64,000 bases of DNA from Hoeflea sp. YIM 152468 (GCF_029210485.1 NZ_JARGET010000012.1:1-64000), one strand, 5' to 3'; shown: positions 33,333 to 41,377, counted from the stretch's first letter. Numbers and translations are program-made. The notes: generated from the letters alone by a model not told the origin.

Positions 33333-33395
33333 GGGTTTCCTCTTCGGTTTGCCGCCCGCAAGTTGTCGCGACAGCTTGCGGGGGGGCGATTAGTT

Positions 33396-33560
33396 TCAGC
33401 TGCGGCCGCATTTGGCGAGGCCGTTCCTGCGTGAGCCGGACTCCATGATCAGCCGGGCCTGCTCGGCATCAATTTCCAGTGCGACGGCTCGAACTTCTTC
33501 GACCTGTTCGCGGAACACATACAACACCGTCGACATCGCCGACAATGATGTCGTGGCTGC
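33396..33560 (-). pseudogene. C-terminal remnant of an RraA-like aldolase
   Basis: On the minus strand RGLSSHDIIVGDVDGVVCVP is read in one frame (about 33510-33570), and EQVEEVRAVALEIDAEQARL continuing to AKCGRS and TGA 33396-33398 in another. Joined, they match the end of RraA/4-hydroxy-4-methyl-2-oxoglutarate aldolase-like proteins (GDIVVGDxDGVVVVPxExxEEV). The frame changes just after VP, as if two bases were lost. The first two thirds of the gene are not recognisable. RraA-like genes often sit in sugar-acid loci beside kdgK-type kinases, which fits its place 64 bases upstream of kdgK. Confidence 0.55.
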
Positions 33561-33702
33561 TGAGGCCGCGTGAGCGCGAGGTCCTCTCGCCTCGGGTGCC
33601 GGGGAAAGGTCGAGGCCAGCTCCTCGGCCTTTAACGCCTCGGCGCGGTCCAGGCGGGCCCGCAGCTCCAGTTTGCCTTCGCCGAGGTCTCGGCTGACCAC
33701 GT

Positions 33703-33734
33703 TGTGTGCATCAAAAAAAACATTGATGCACACA
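33703..33734. repeat. Perfect 12-bp inverted repeat with A-rich loop
   Basis: TGTGTGCATCAA (33703-33714) and TTGATGCACACA (33723-33734) are exact reverse complements around an eight-base AAAAAACA spacer. It could be an operator, a terminator-like hairpin, or a scar of a lost element. No adjoining direct repeats were seen. Confidence 0.65.
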
Positions 33735-33934
33735 CCAAAGAAGGAAGAGATTGTGAAGCGGCTCGACCGGCGGAAGGTTTCTGGACGCGTGAGATCGCAG
33801 GGCGTTACAACGTCTGGGAAACCCGTCAGGGTCGTGAATTCAAGAGCTTGCAGGAGATGTGTGAGTGAGACGTGAAATAATCGTCCGTGAACCTGGTGTC
33901 CACTGTGCAAGCCTGGTCCAAGTGCTTGAAAGGA

Positions 33935-34009
33935 TGGTGGGCGTAACAGGGATTGAACCTGTGACCCCTACAATGTCAATGTAGTGCTCTCCCGCTGAGC
34001 TATACGCCC
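33935..34009 (-). tRNA. tRNA-Val (GAC)
   Basis: The minus strand folds as a full tRNA: acceptor stem GGGCGTA/TACGCCC, D-arm GCTC...GAGC, anticodon arm CTACA-TTGACAT-TGTAG with anticodon GAC, and a T-arm CACAGGTTCAATCCCTGT-like segment. The 3' CCA is encoded (33935-33937). Anticodon GAC reads valine codons GUC and GUU. Confidence 0.95.
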
Positions 34010-34256
34010 ATCCGATGCGCCGCATACACCACACAATCCCCATTGCGTCAATACGAATCCGTTTTGTTTTTTCGGACCACCCGGCGTTGCGGTGCGGTGC
34101 AAGCCGCTGCAAGCGCGTAAACAGGCGCAAACTGCGCCTGTCTTTGCGGGATTGCGGCGTCTCGGGCCGCGTGGCGGGTAAAATGGGGGAGCAGCAGGCA
34201 TTGCGGCGCCCGGGTGGTTCGACGGCAGAATCTCGCGAATTTGTCGGCGGCGGCTA

Positions 34257-34622
34257 TCAGGCCGCGAGAATCATCTTGTTGACCTCGTCAACGAGGTCGC
34301 GCAGATGGAATGGCTTGGACAGAACCTTGGCATCCTTGGGCGCCTTGGAGTCCGGGTTGAGCGCCACGGCGGCAAAGCCGGTGATGAACATGACCTTGAG
34401 GTCTGGATCGAGCTCGGTGGCGCGGCGGGCCAGCTCGATGCCATCCATCTCTGGCATGACGATATCGGTCAGCAGCAGCGTGAAAGGTTCTTCGCGCAGG
34501 CGATCATAGGCGCTGGCGCCATTGTCGAAGGAACGGACCTCGTAGCCGGCTTTTTCCAGTGCCTTGACCAGGAACCGGCGCATATCATTGTCGTCTTCCG
34601 CGAGGAGAATTTTCGGAGTCAT
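34257..34622 (-). CDS. cpdR: CpdR-type single-domain response regulator
   Basis: A 121-residue receiver domain with no output domain. The sequence is close to CpdR of Caulobacter and rhizobia: KILLAEDDNDMRRFLVKALE at the start, LLLTDIVMPEMDGIELARRA with phospho-acceptor Asp53, FITGFAAVALN and KVLSKPFHLRDLVDEVNKM near the end, closing in Ala-Ala. Unphosphorylated CpdR helps the ClpXP protease destroy CtrA, so this is a cell-cycle regulator controlled by the CckA-ChpT phosphorelay in the model species. ATG 34622 is the start; the open frame running further upstream on this strand is opposite the hydrolase gene and is not coding. Confidence 0.93.
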   Translation of the reverse strand: MTPKILLAEDDNDMRRFLVKALEKAGYEVRSFDNGASAYDRLREEPFTLLLTDIVMPEMDGIELARRATELDPDLKVMFITGFAAVALNPDSKAPKDAKVLSKPFHLRDLVDEVNKMILAA

Positions 34623-34796
34623 TCTATTTCCAAACCTGTCATCGGGCTCATCGAGCTCTGCCTTTGTCCTATATGGGGACGTTCCAGTAAACATCAGGTG
34701 AATGATGGCGTTTTTTCGATGCGTTTTACCCGTACTGGACAGTGGCAGAGGCAACTGGCAAGGTGAAAAACGCGGATGATGGGCAAAGGGACGGAA

Positions 34797-35717
34797 ATGG
34801 GTGAAACCAACAGCCCCGGCACGGCAAGCGACCGGGATGCCGATTCGCGTGGAGTTGCTCCTTTCGAAATTCACCTGCCGATGCAGCAGACCGAGCCGTT
34901 TGTTTTCAATTCGCCGCATTCCGGCCGGATCTATCCCGCAGGCTTCTTGCAGATGTCGCGCCTCGACAGAATGGCGATCCGGCGCTCGGAGGATTTTTTC
35001 GTCGACGAGTTGTTTGCGAGAGTGGTGCATCTGGGCGCGCCGATGCAGGTGGCTCAATTCCCCCGCTCCTGGCTGGATGTCAATCGTGAACCCTATGAGC
35101 TTGATCCGCGCATGTTCGACGGGCCGTTGCCGGCGTTTGCCAATATCGGTTCGCTGCGCGTGGCAGGCGGGTTGGGAACGATCCCGCGGCTGGTGGCCGA
35201 GAACATGGAAATTTATCGTGGACGGCTCAGTGTCGAAGAGGGGCTGTCCAGGATCGAAGGCGTCTACCGGCCTTATCATGCCAGTCTGCGCCGGATCATC
35301 GCGCAAACCCATGTGCAATTCGGCAAGGCGATCCTGATCGACTGCCATTCGATGCCGGCCAGCGTTCGTGTTGCAGGCGGCAACCGGCGACCTGATATCA
35401 TCATCGGCGACCGCTATGGCGCCAGCGCGGACCATGATCTCTCCTACGCCGCGGTCTCGATCCTGTCCGGTCTGGGGTATCATGTGGTTCGCAACAAGCC
35501 CTATGCGGGCGGTTTCATCACTGAACATTATGGACGTCCGGCCAGGGGTCTGCACGCGCTGCAGATCGAGATTAATCGCGGACTTTATGTTGATGAGGAG
35601 CGGCTGGAGAAAACCTCCGGGTTTGAACCGCTCAAGGCCGACCTGAGCGAATTCGCTGGCGATCTGATGGCCTATGTCCGCGAGACTTTGTCCAAAGACC
35701 GGCTCGCGGCCGAGTGA
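34797..35717 (+). CDS. N-formylglutamate amidohydrolase family protein
   Basis: Zinc hydrolase of about 306 aa; the named activity releases formate from N-formylglutamate at the end of histidine breakdown. Visible family blocks are PFVFNSPHSGRIYPAGFL (metal His), LDRMAIRRSEDFFVDELF, AQFPRSWLDVNREPYELDPRMF, ILIDCHSMP and GFITEHYGRPARGLHALQIEINRGLY. There is no hut operon next to it, so another N-acyl amino acid may be the natural substrate. ATG 34797 follows AAAGGGA by six bases; ATGs at 34776 and 34779 are alternatives. Confidence 0.85.
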   Translation: MGETNSPGTASDRDADSRGVAPFEIHLPMQQTEPFVFNSPHSGRIYPAGFLQMSRLDRMAIRRSEDFFVDELFARVVHLGAPMQVAQFPRSWLDVNREPYELDPRMFDGPLPAFANIGSLRVAGGLGTIPRLVAENMEIYRGRLSVEEGLSRIEGVYRPYHASLRRIIAQTHVQFGKAILIDCHSMPASVRVAGGNRRPDIIIGDRYGASADHDLSYAAVSILSGLGYHVVRNKPYAGGFITEHYGRPARGLHALQIEINRGLYVDEERLEKTSGFEPLKADLSEFAGDLMAYVRETLSKDRLAAE

Positions 35718-36054
35718 TAATCAACGACGCGACTAGTCTGCTGCCCGGCTGGTTCTGTTCAACTGGCGCCATCGTCTGAACTACGTCGGGTCTGCGGACG
35801 AGGCAAAAAAACCGCGCTCGCGACGCGGCAAATCCGGGGAGGAAGCGCCCAAGGAGCATTCACAGTCTTAGGCTGCGATGAAACGCTGATCTTGCGGCAA
35901 GCAAGTGCCAATTGCTTCTGCTTTGATCGCGCTTCGGCAGGATCTGCTGCCGCAGGCCCCATTGCCGAGGCTTGCAATTTGGCGACGGGCGGGTCAGTTC
36001 ATTGGTACCAAATATCGTTCCGTCCGCCCTCTGTGTTCTTTCATGGGAAACCAA
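35718..36054. other. Intergenic region before hisN
   Basis: About 335 bases without a recognisable gene. In-frame codons upstream of hisN run back to 35905 but resemble no family member. No promoter motif or RNA structure could be supported. Confidence 0.5.
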
Positions 36055-36831
36055 ATGCTTCCTGACATCACTTTCTTCGACGCCATTGCTGAAGCGGCCG
36101 CCACGGAAACGCTGCCGCGTTTTCGGATGCCGGTCACCATCGACAACAAGTACACGATCGGATTTGACCCGGTCACCGAAGCTGACAGGGCCGCCGAGAT
36201 GGCAATCCGCCGGGTGATCACCGATCACTATCCGGACCACGGTATTCTGGGCGAAGAGCATGGTGATGTCGGCCTTGACCGCGACTTTGTCTGGGTTGTC
36301 GATCCGATCGACGGAACCAGGGCCTTCATTTCCGGGCTTCCGGTCTGGGGCACACTGGTGGGCCTGTATCACAAGGGCCGGGCGGTGATGGGGATGATGG
36401 ATCAGCCCTTCACCGGCGAGCGCTTTATCGCCGGGCCGGACGGTGCGCTTGTCAAGCGGCACGGCGAAAATTCAGCGCTCGTCACGCGCAAGGGAGTCGG
36501 GCTCGAACAGGCGATCATGATGACAACCTCGCCGCTGATTTTTCCCGAAGACCTGGCATCATCCTACAAGCGTATTGAAAGCAGGGTGCAATTGACCCGC
36601 TACGGATGTGATTGCTACGCCTACGCGATGGTTGCCGCCGGGCATATCGACCTGGTCGTGGAATCGGATCTCCAGCCCTATGATGTCGGCGGGCTGATCG
36701 CGCTGATCGAACAGGCGGGAGGTGTGATCACGACCTGGACCGGAGATCGTCCGGAAAATGGCGGCAGCATCGTTGCCAGCGGGTCGCCAGACTTGCATGA
36801 GGCGGCGTTGGAGGTGCTCAACCAGTCTTGA
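36055..36831 (+). CDS. hisN: Histidinol-phosphatase, inositol monophosphatase type
   Basis: Mg-dependent phosphatase (258 aa) acting on histidinol phosphate in histidine synthesis, judging by similarity to the HisN group. Metal-site motifs are intact: FDPVTEADRAAE, GILGEEHGD (about residues 63-71), VVDPIDGTRAFISGLPVWGT (about 80-99) and the C-terminal YDVGGLIALIEQAGG. Related IMPase-fold enzymes can act on inositol phosphate or PAP, so the substrate is the weaker part of the call. ATG 36055 is used; ATG 36043 would add four residues. The last 14 bases overlap the convergent hydrolase gene. Confidence 0.85.
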   Translation: MLPDITFFDAIAEAAATETLPRFRMPVTIDNKYTIGFDPVTEADRAAEMAIRRVITDHYPDHGILGEEHGDVGLDRDFVWVVDPIDGTRAFISGLPVWGTLVGLYHKGRAVMGMMDQPFTGERFIAGPDGALVKRHGENSALVTRKGVGLEQAIMMTTSPLIFPEDLASSYKRIESRVQLTRYGCDCYAYAMVAAGHIDLVVESDLQPYDVGGLIALIEQAGGVITTWTGDRPENGGSIVASGSPDLHEAALEVLNQS

Positions 36832-37804
36832 TTTCCGGGGCCGGTGTGGGTTCGGCGGCCTGGTCGGGCGGAATGAATGCGTCAATGGCAGCCAGGGTCG
36901 GAATTCGGTAGCGATCGGCTTCCTGAAGCAGTTCGTGGCGGGCGCCATCAACCATGATGGCGCGACCGGCGCGGAAGCGGTTGCCGAGGCTTTCAATGGC
37001 TTGGGGTGCGACGATCTTGTCATCGCCGGCGCCGATCAGCACGGTCGGCACCTTGATCTGGTCGAGATGCTCAAAACGGGTGACGCGATCCATCGCAGCC
37101 AGCATTTCATTGATCCACCTTGCGCTGGGCGGGGCGAGGCGCAACTCGGGATGGGCCATGTGCAGCGCCTGATTGCGGGTGAAACGATCGATGTCGGAGG
37201 TGAGGAGGTTGTCGGCAAACGGCACGGGAAAGCGATCCCTGCCCGAAGCCAGCCGACCGAAGCCGGTCATTCTAAGCAGCCTGGTAATCAGCCGGATACT
37301 CCATGTCGAAACCAGTTGATTGGACAGCTCAATAAAGGGCGCGAGCAAAACCATGCGCTCAATGCGGTTGGCCAGTCTTGGCGCCATCGAGAGTGCCACC
37401 AGCGCGCCCATGGAATGGGCCACAAGACAAAACGGCAACCGCGCATCGGGGAGCACGATGGTTTCGAGAAACACCGACAGATCGCTCTCGAAGTCGGCGA
37501 AACGGCGGACATCACCGCCCCTGGGATTTTTTGACAGCCGCTCCGACAGACCTTGCCCGCGCCAGTCAAAGGTCGCCACCCAAAGCCCGCGGTCTGTGAA
37601 ATGGCGGATGGTCTCGAAATATTTCTCTATGCACTCGTTGCGGCCCTGCAGCAGCACCACGGTTCCGCGTGCAACCGGAATATCGGATCTGAAAATGGCA
37701 TAGCGCAACCGTTTGCCGCCAACACTCTCAAACCAGCCGGCAACATGGTTTCCGGGCACCGGATTGCCGTCCATTTCGATCAGCAGGGGGAGATCATCGC
37801 TCAT
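36818..37804 (-). CDS. Alpha/beta hydrolase, lysophospholipase (PldB)-like
   Basis: A 328-residue alpha/beta hydrolase of the monoacylglycerol lipase/lysophospholipase L2 group. The N-terminal cap region leads into GTVVLLQGRNECIEKYFET and TFDWRGQGLSERL; the nucleophile elbow is VAHSMGA (Ser about 130), and likely acid and His residues are in LIGAGDDKIV and DGARHELLQE. No signal peptide, so probably cytoplasmic or peripheral to the membrane. Substrate is inferred from the family only. The 3' end overlaps hisN on the other strand. Confidence 0.82.
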   Translation of the reverse strand: MSDDLPLLIEMDGNPVPGNHVAGWFESVGGKRLRYAIFRSDIPVARGTVVLLQGRNECIEKYFETIRHFTDRGLWVATFDWRGQGLSERLSKNPRGGDVRRFADFESDLSVFLETIVLPDARLPFCLVAHSMGALVALSMAPRLANRIERMVLLAPFIELSNQLVSTWSIRLITRLLRMTGFGRLASGRDRFPVPFADNLLTSDIDRFTRNQALHMAHPELRLAPPSARWINEMLAAMDRVTRFEHLDQIKVPTVLIGAGDDKIVAPQAIESLGNRFRAGRAIMVDGARHELLQEADRYRIPTLAAIDAFIPPDQAAEPTPAPEIKTG

Positions 37805-38074
37805 GGTGTTCCGGATTAGTGCTTCGCCTGCCTTTGGTCAAAAGGAAAAGCTTAGCGGCAAAATGAAAAGCCCGGAATCCAAGTGAAAAAGCCGGAGCCG
37901 CCTTGTCAGCGGCCCCGGCCAGATGCCCGGAACAGAAGGGACAGGATGCTCCCGGCGGCTCAGACTGTCTGGGTCTGATTGGGCTCATTATTGCCGGTCA
38001 AAGTTGAACCTCGGCCAAACGGGCCATTCATTTGCCATTCAGGGTTCCAGTCTCGAGGGTGGCTGCGCAAAGAT
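37805..38074. other. Intergenic region upstream of the Hsp20 promoter
   Basis: About 270 bases between divergent genes. A GCCGC...GCGGC-type stem near 37900 was noticed without a T-run. No gene is evident. The part from 38075 onward holds the promoter and leader described separately. Confidence 0.5.
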
Positions 38075-38104
38075 CTTGAACCCGCGATCGACAGTTCCCA
38101 CATT
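38075..38104 (+). promoter_or_regulatory. RpoH (sigma-32)-like promoter
   Basis: CTTGAA at 38075-38080, a 16-base spacer and CCCACATT at 38097-38104 resemble the heat-shock sigma consensus (CTTGAA, then C-rich -10). A start near 38110 would place the RNA 5' end just at the first leader hairpin. Confidence 0.5.
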
Positions 38105-38110
38105 GGTTTT

Positions 38111-38211
38111 GCAGGCGCCGGTTACCGGGCCTGCTGGCAGGGATGCCGCCCGTTGTGGGGCAGACCAGAAGCCAGAACGCTAAACCCAAGTCGCTCTGAA
38201 GGAGGACACCC
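38111..38211 (+). promoter_or_regulatory. ROSE-like RNA thermometer in the Hsp20 leader
   Basis: The leader can form successive hairpins: GCAGGC-(G)-CCGG paired with CCGG-GCCTGC (38111-38134), GGCA/TGCC (38136-38147), GCCC/GGGC (38148-38161), and a final stem at 38190-38207 in which GTC-G-CTC pairs with GAG-GAC. That last stem buries the Shine-Dalgarno GGAGG (38201-38205) and leaves one G unpaired inside TCGCT, which is the defining U(U/C)GCU feature of ROSE elements. ROSE elements of rhizobia block translation of small heat-shock genes until the RNA melts at high temperature. Confidence 0.65.
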
Positions 38212-38679
38212 ATGCGTCACGTTGACTTTTCACCCCTTTACCGATCCACAGTCGGTTTCGACAAGCTTTTGACCATGCTTGACGGACTCGCGCCGACGGA
38301 TCAGACACAATCCTATCCGCCGTACAACATCGAACGGACCGGCGACACCACTTACCGCATAACCATGGCGGTGGCCGGTTTCGATGAGGCCGAGATCTCG
38401 ATCGAGGCGCGCGAACATGTCTTGACTGTCACCGGCGAGAAGGCCGACGACAATGAGGTCAAAGGCACTGAATTCCTCTATCGGGGAATTGCCAAGCGTG
38501 CGTTCGAACGCCGCTTCCAGCTGGCCGAACATGTCGAGGTAACCGGCGCATCCTTGCGCAACGGACTTCTGCATATCGATCTGGTCCGCGAACTGCCCGA
38601 AGCGATGAAGCCTCGCCGCATTGCCATTTCAAATGATGCAAATGGCGAGACCAGGCAGATCGAAGCCCAAACGGCCTGA
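38212..38679 (+). CDS. Small heat-shock protein, Hsp20/IbpA type
   Basis: A 155-residue ATP-independent chaperone that holds unfolding proteins during heat stress. It starts MRHVDFSPLYRSTVGFDKL, as class A rhizobial Hsps do, and has the alpha-crystallin domain from about residue 35 to 135 (YNIERTGDTTYRITMAVAGF, then FERRFQLAEHVEVTGASLRNGLLHIDLVRELPE). The strong AGGAGGA ribosome site is itself locked in the proposed thermometer stem. Preceded by an RpoH-like promoter and followed by a terminator, so it is a single-gene heat-shock unit. Confidence 0.94.
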   Translation: MRHVDFSPLYRSTVGFDKLLTMLDGLAPTDQTQSYPPYNIERTGDTTYRITMAVAGFDEAEISIEAREHVLTVTGEKADDNEVKGTEFLYRGIAKRAFERRFQLAEHVEVTGASLRNGLLHIDLVRELPEAMKPRRIAISNDANGETRQIEAQTA

Positions 38680-38705
38680 TTTTTCCCCCAGTCAGGACGT
38701 GTATC

Positions 38706-38735
38706 ATGGCGCTCAGGAAACTGGGCGCCATTTTT
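38706..38735 (+). terminator. Rho-independent terminator of the Hsp20 gene
   Basis: ATGGCGCTCAG and CTGGGCGCCAT form an 11-bp stem (one T-G wobble) with a GAAA loop, followed by TTTT. It is 26 bases after the stop codon. Confidence 0.88.
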
Positions 38736-38755
38736 GCCCGCGGGAGCTCGGGGAC

Positions 38756-39331
38756 TTAAGTGTTGTCTGTGCGAAACCGTTTCAGCAGGGCATCGGCGGA
38801 GAGAAGGCCCGGGCCCTTGAGGGCGATGACCAGTAACGGCACCAGCCAAAGCAGGCGCTGGTCGGCGATCAGGCCATCGGGAAATCTGTCGAACAGGGCG
38901 CCGATGCTTTCAGCGCCGATCTGATGCACGGTGATGTCGACCAGGGTCTGGACCGCAATGAAACCCATCATAGCTATGGCTGCAAGGCGGGCGAACAGGC
39001 CGATGACAATCAGCAGCGGCAGGATGAACTCGGCGTAGGTGCCCATGACAACAAGCAGGCCCCAGGGCAAGAACGCAACCGCATCAACGTCGCCGCCAGC
39101 AGCTTCCACCGCGGGCAGCGCGATCTGATAGTAAGCCCCTGGTGCAATGGAAAAGAAACCCGATACGCCCTCGCCGACCTTGGTCTTTGCCGAGTTGAGG
39201 TAATAGGCCCACAAGACCGATGCAAAGACAAACCGCGCAATGAGCCCCAGCAGCCAGCTGTCGCCGAGCTGTTCGAGATAGCCGAAGGCGCGGTGGTGAA
39301 GGCTGGTGAAGAAATCGATGATGGATGTCAT
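38756..39331 (-). CDS. DoxX-family membrane protein, end of bufferin operon
   Basis: A 191-residue inner-membrane protein with about four hydrophobic helices. DoxX-like elements include LGLIARFVFASVLWAYYLNSAKTK and MGTYAEFILPLLIVIGLFARLAA. Its start overlaps the bufC stop by four bases (ATGA), so it belongs to the buf operon. DoxX proteins of this sort often close bufferin operons; a role in membrane redox or metal handling is inferred from that association, not from a known reaction. Confidence 0.85.
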   Translation of the reverse strand: MTSIIDFFTSLHHRAFGYLEQLGDSWLLGLIARFVFASVLWAYYLNSAKTKVGEGVSGFFSIAPGAYYQIALPAVEAAGGDVDAVAFLPWGLLVVMGTYAEFILPLLIVIGLFARLAAIAMMGFIAVQTLVDITVHQIGAESIGALFDRFPDGLIADQRLLWLVPLLVIALKGPGLLSADALLKRFRTDNT

Positions 39332-40131
39332 TTGACTGGCTCCGAAACCGTTTGACCCGGCGTGCAGCTTGAAAACAATCCGGCCTCCAGCATGGCTGAA
39401 ATGGCGGATGGCAGATCGAAGCCTGAATGCTGCTCAAGCGTGATGCTGGCAGCCTGGCTCAGTGTTGCACCGGCGATCAACCCCTCGAAGAATAGCGACG
39501 CGCCCGATGGCAGTGTGCGAACCTGAACCGCGTCGGATGGCCGGGTGATCAACCCATCCTCCGGCTCGAGCGGGCGAATGTTGCCGAGTGGCCGTTGCTC
39601 GCGGCTGGCGGAGAAGATCGACACCACGGCAAAGCGGCTTTGAACAATGCATGTGGCCGGATGGGGGGTGAAGATGGTTTCACCGAGGTTTTCCGGCGAG
39701 ATCGCGCCAAGACTTTCCGGACGCAAGGGCTCGGCGTCGGAGGCGTGATAGGCGTCAAGCCACGCCCGCTCCATCCGCGCCACGTCTGGAAGATACGGCA
39801 GCTTGTCAACCGGCTTGAAGCGCTCGAGAAAGGCGGCAAAGCCTGCGCCATACTCGAACATCAGGGCCGATTGCGGCGGCTCCTCGGCGAGGTAGATCCG
39901 GGCCATATCCCGAAAGAAACCTTCACCGACCAGGCGTTGCACCGCCGGAAATATGTCCGCTAACGCATTGATCAGACTGACGGTCACGTTGTTGCGGTAG
40001 ACTGCGAAACGCTTGGTGGCGGCCTTGCCGCCTGGCCCGATCACCCCATCGGGCAAAGGGAGATCGGGGTTGAGCAGCGCCGCGCCGAACCCGGCCTGGG
40101 GAGAGGGTGGTTCCACCTTACCCTGCGGCAT
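39328..40131 (-). CDS. bufC: BufC-type (DUF2063) partner protein of the bufferin system
   Basis: A 267-residue protein with the HvfC/BufC N-terminal domain (old name DUF2063): FGAALLNPDLPLPDGVIGPGG, RFAVYRNNVTVSLINALADIFPAVQRLVGEGFF and LPYLPDVARMERAWLDAYHA. Proteins of this family work with the BufB/MNIO enzyme, probably presenting the precursor peptide to it. ATG 40131 is chosen because homologues start here; it overlaps bufB by 14 bases. The open frame upstream lies inside bufB. Confidence 0.87.
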   Translation of the reverse strand: MPQGKVEPPSPQAGFGAALLNPDLPLPDGVIGPGGKAATKRFAVYRNNVTVSLINALADIFPAVQRLVGEGFFRDMARIYLAEEPPQSALMFEYGAGFAAFLERFKPVDKLPYLPDVARMERAWLDAYHASDAEPLRPESLGAISPENLGETIFTPHPATCIVQSRFAVVSIFSASREQRPLGNIRPLEPEDGLITRPSDAVQVRTLPSGASLFFEGLIAGATLSQAASITLEQHSGFDLPSAISAMLEAGLFSSCTPGQTVSEPVK

Positions 40132-41038
40132 GACGGGATCCGAGCAGTGAGGCAGGCCCGAGACGATCCAGAACAGCTTCGACAAGTTGCGCTTCCCGGC
40201 GCAATACTGGCCAGTCCGGCACATCATTGTCCCATTCGACAAGTGTCGGCAGAGCGCCTGTCTGGATGATGACTGTTTCGTAGAGCTTCCAGACAGCGTC
40301 GGCGACCGGGCGATCGTGGGCATCGATCAGCAGCAGGTCGCCTTCATCGTCAACATCCTCGGCATGGCCGGCGAGGTGAATTTCCTCAACCAGTTCAAGC
40401 GGGAACTTGCGCAAATATTCGAGCGGTTTCCAGCCGTGATTGGTGGCGGAGACGAAGACATTGTTGACATCAAGCAGCAGGCCGCAACCAGATTTGCAGG
40501 CGATTTCCCGGATGAAATCAGTTTCCTGCATGGTCGTCTGCTCGAAGGCGACATAGGTCGACGGGTTCTCGAGCAGGATCGGGCGTTTCAACCGATCCTG
40601 AATCTGGACGATGTGAGAGACGACCCGGTCAAGGGTCCGGGAGTTGTAAGGGACCGGCAACAGGTCGTTGAAATAGCCTGCATCATGGCTCGACCAAGCG
40701 AGATGTTCCGACACCATTGCAGGCTCATAGCGCTCGACGACTCTGGCCAGGCGCTCCAGATGTAATGGATTGATACCGCTTTCCGAGCCAATCGAGAGCC
40801 CGACGCCGTGCACGGAGAGAGGAAATTCCGCACGCACTGCGGCAAGTGCCTGGTGGACCGGGCCGCCGTCTCCCATGTAATTTTCAGCATGAACCTCAAG
40901 GAAGCCGATCCTGTAGTCGTCAGTCAGGACCGCATCGATGTGTTCGGCTTTCAATCCCGCCCCCGCACGAGGCGGGAGCGGGGTATTTGGGAAACGGGAA
41001 GTCCCGGCATGCTGCGAAGCAGGGGCGGAGTGCGGCAT
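40118..41038 (-). CDS. bufB: BufB, multinuclear non-heme iron oxidase (DUF692)
   Basis: A 306-residue TIM-barrel protein of the DUF692/MNIO family, enzymes that oxidise cysteines of a partner peptide, for example to thiooxazole-type groups. Iron-ligand regions are visible: GFLEVHAENYMGDGGPVHQ, SVHGVGLSIG, SEHLAWSSHDAGYFNDLLPVPY, ILLENPSTY, LLLDVNNVFVSATNHG and EIHLAGHAED. It lies 33 bases after bufA and overlaps bufC, matching the known gene order of bufferin operons. Confidence 0.92.
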   Translation of the reverse strand: MPHSAPASQHAGTSRFPNTPLPPRAGAGLKAEHIDAVLTDDYRIGFLEVHAENYMGDGGPVHQALAAVRAEFPLSVHGVGLSIGSESGINPLHLERLARVVERYEPAMVSEHLAWSSHDAGYFNDLLPVPYNSRTLDRVVSHIVQIQDRLKRPILLENPSTYVAFEQTTMQETDFIREIACKSGCGLLLDVNNVFVSATNHGWKPLEYLRKFPLELVEEIHLAGHAEDVDDEGDLLLIDAHDRPVADAVWKLYETVIIQTGALPTLVEWDNDVPDWPVLRREAQLVEAVLDRLGPASLLGSRHAAG

Positions 41039-41071
41039 CTTCAGGACCTCCGTTCAGCTAGTGTTCCCGAG

Positions 41072-41377
41072 TCAGGCCGGAATGTCGCGGTCAAGCGGTT
41101 CGAGCGATCCCATGCGGCCTTCGCCAACATCCATGCCAACGCAGGTGCCAGCCTCAACATTTTTCCAGGCATTGCCCTGAAAATCCACTTTGGAGGTGCC
41201 GGCACAGGTGGTGCCAGGTCCGGCGGCGCAATCATTCTTGCCCGCCATAGCCACACCATAGCATTTTTCCGTGGCTGCTGATGCGCCATCGGTGGATGCC
41301 AGGAAGCTTGCACCTGAAATCGCCATTGCCACTGCGCCAGCCAGGGCCGAGGCACCGATGAGTGTTTTCTGCGACAT
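41072..41377 (-). CDS. bufA: BufA1-type bufferin precursor
   Basis: A 101-residue secreted peptide: a long signal region ([20 protein letters not shown]...DGASAA), then a mature core with four cysteines, [24 protein letters not shown] and NVEAGTC. This is the pattern of the former DUF2282 family now called bufferins, whose cysteines are oxidised by BufB and which bind copper in the periplasm. AAGGAGA precedes the ATG. It opens the bufA-bufB-bufC-doxX operon. Metal specificity here is inferred from studied relatives. Confidence 0.92.
   Translation of the reverse strand: MSQKTLIGASALAGAVAMAISGASFLASTDGASAATEKCYGVAMAGKNDCAAGPGTTCAGTSKVDFQGNAWKNVEAGTCVGMDVGEGRMGSLEPLDRDIPA

Larger units (their letters stand above)
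33333..33934. other. Eroded intergenic region between kdgK and tRNA-Val
   Basis: About 600 bases with no intact gene. It contains the RraA-like remnant near kdgK and a perfect inverted repeat at 33703-33734. On the plus strand a frame open from 33635 to TGA 33866-33868 ends GFWTREIAGRYNVWETRQG..., which reads like protein but is not recognised. The composition and broken frames suggest decayed genes. Confidence 0.6.

Noticed and set aside
33935-34009. tRNA-Val as the attachment site of an integrated element
   Set aside because: The flanking DNA is eroded but no integrase gene and no copy of the tRNA 3' end were seen in the window.
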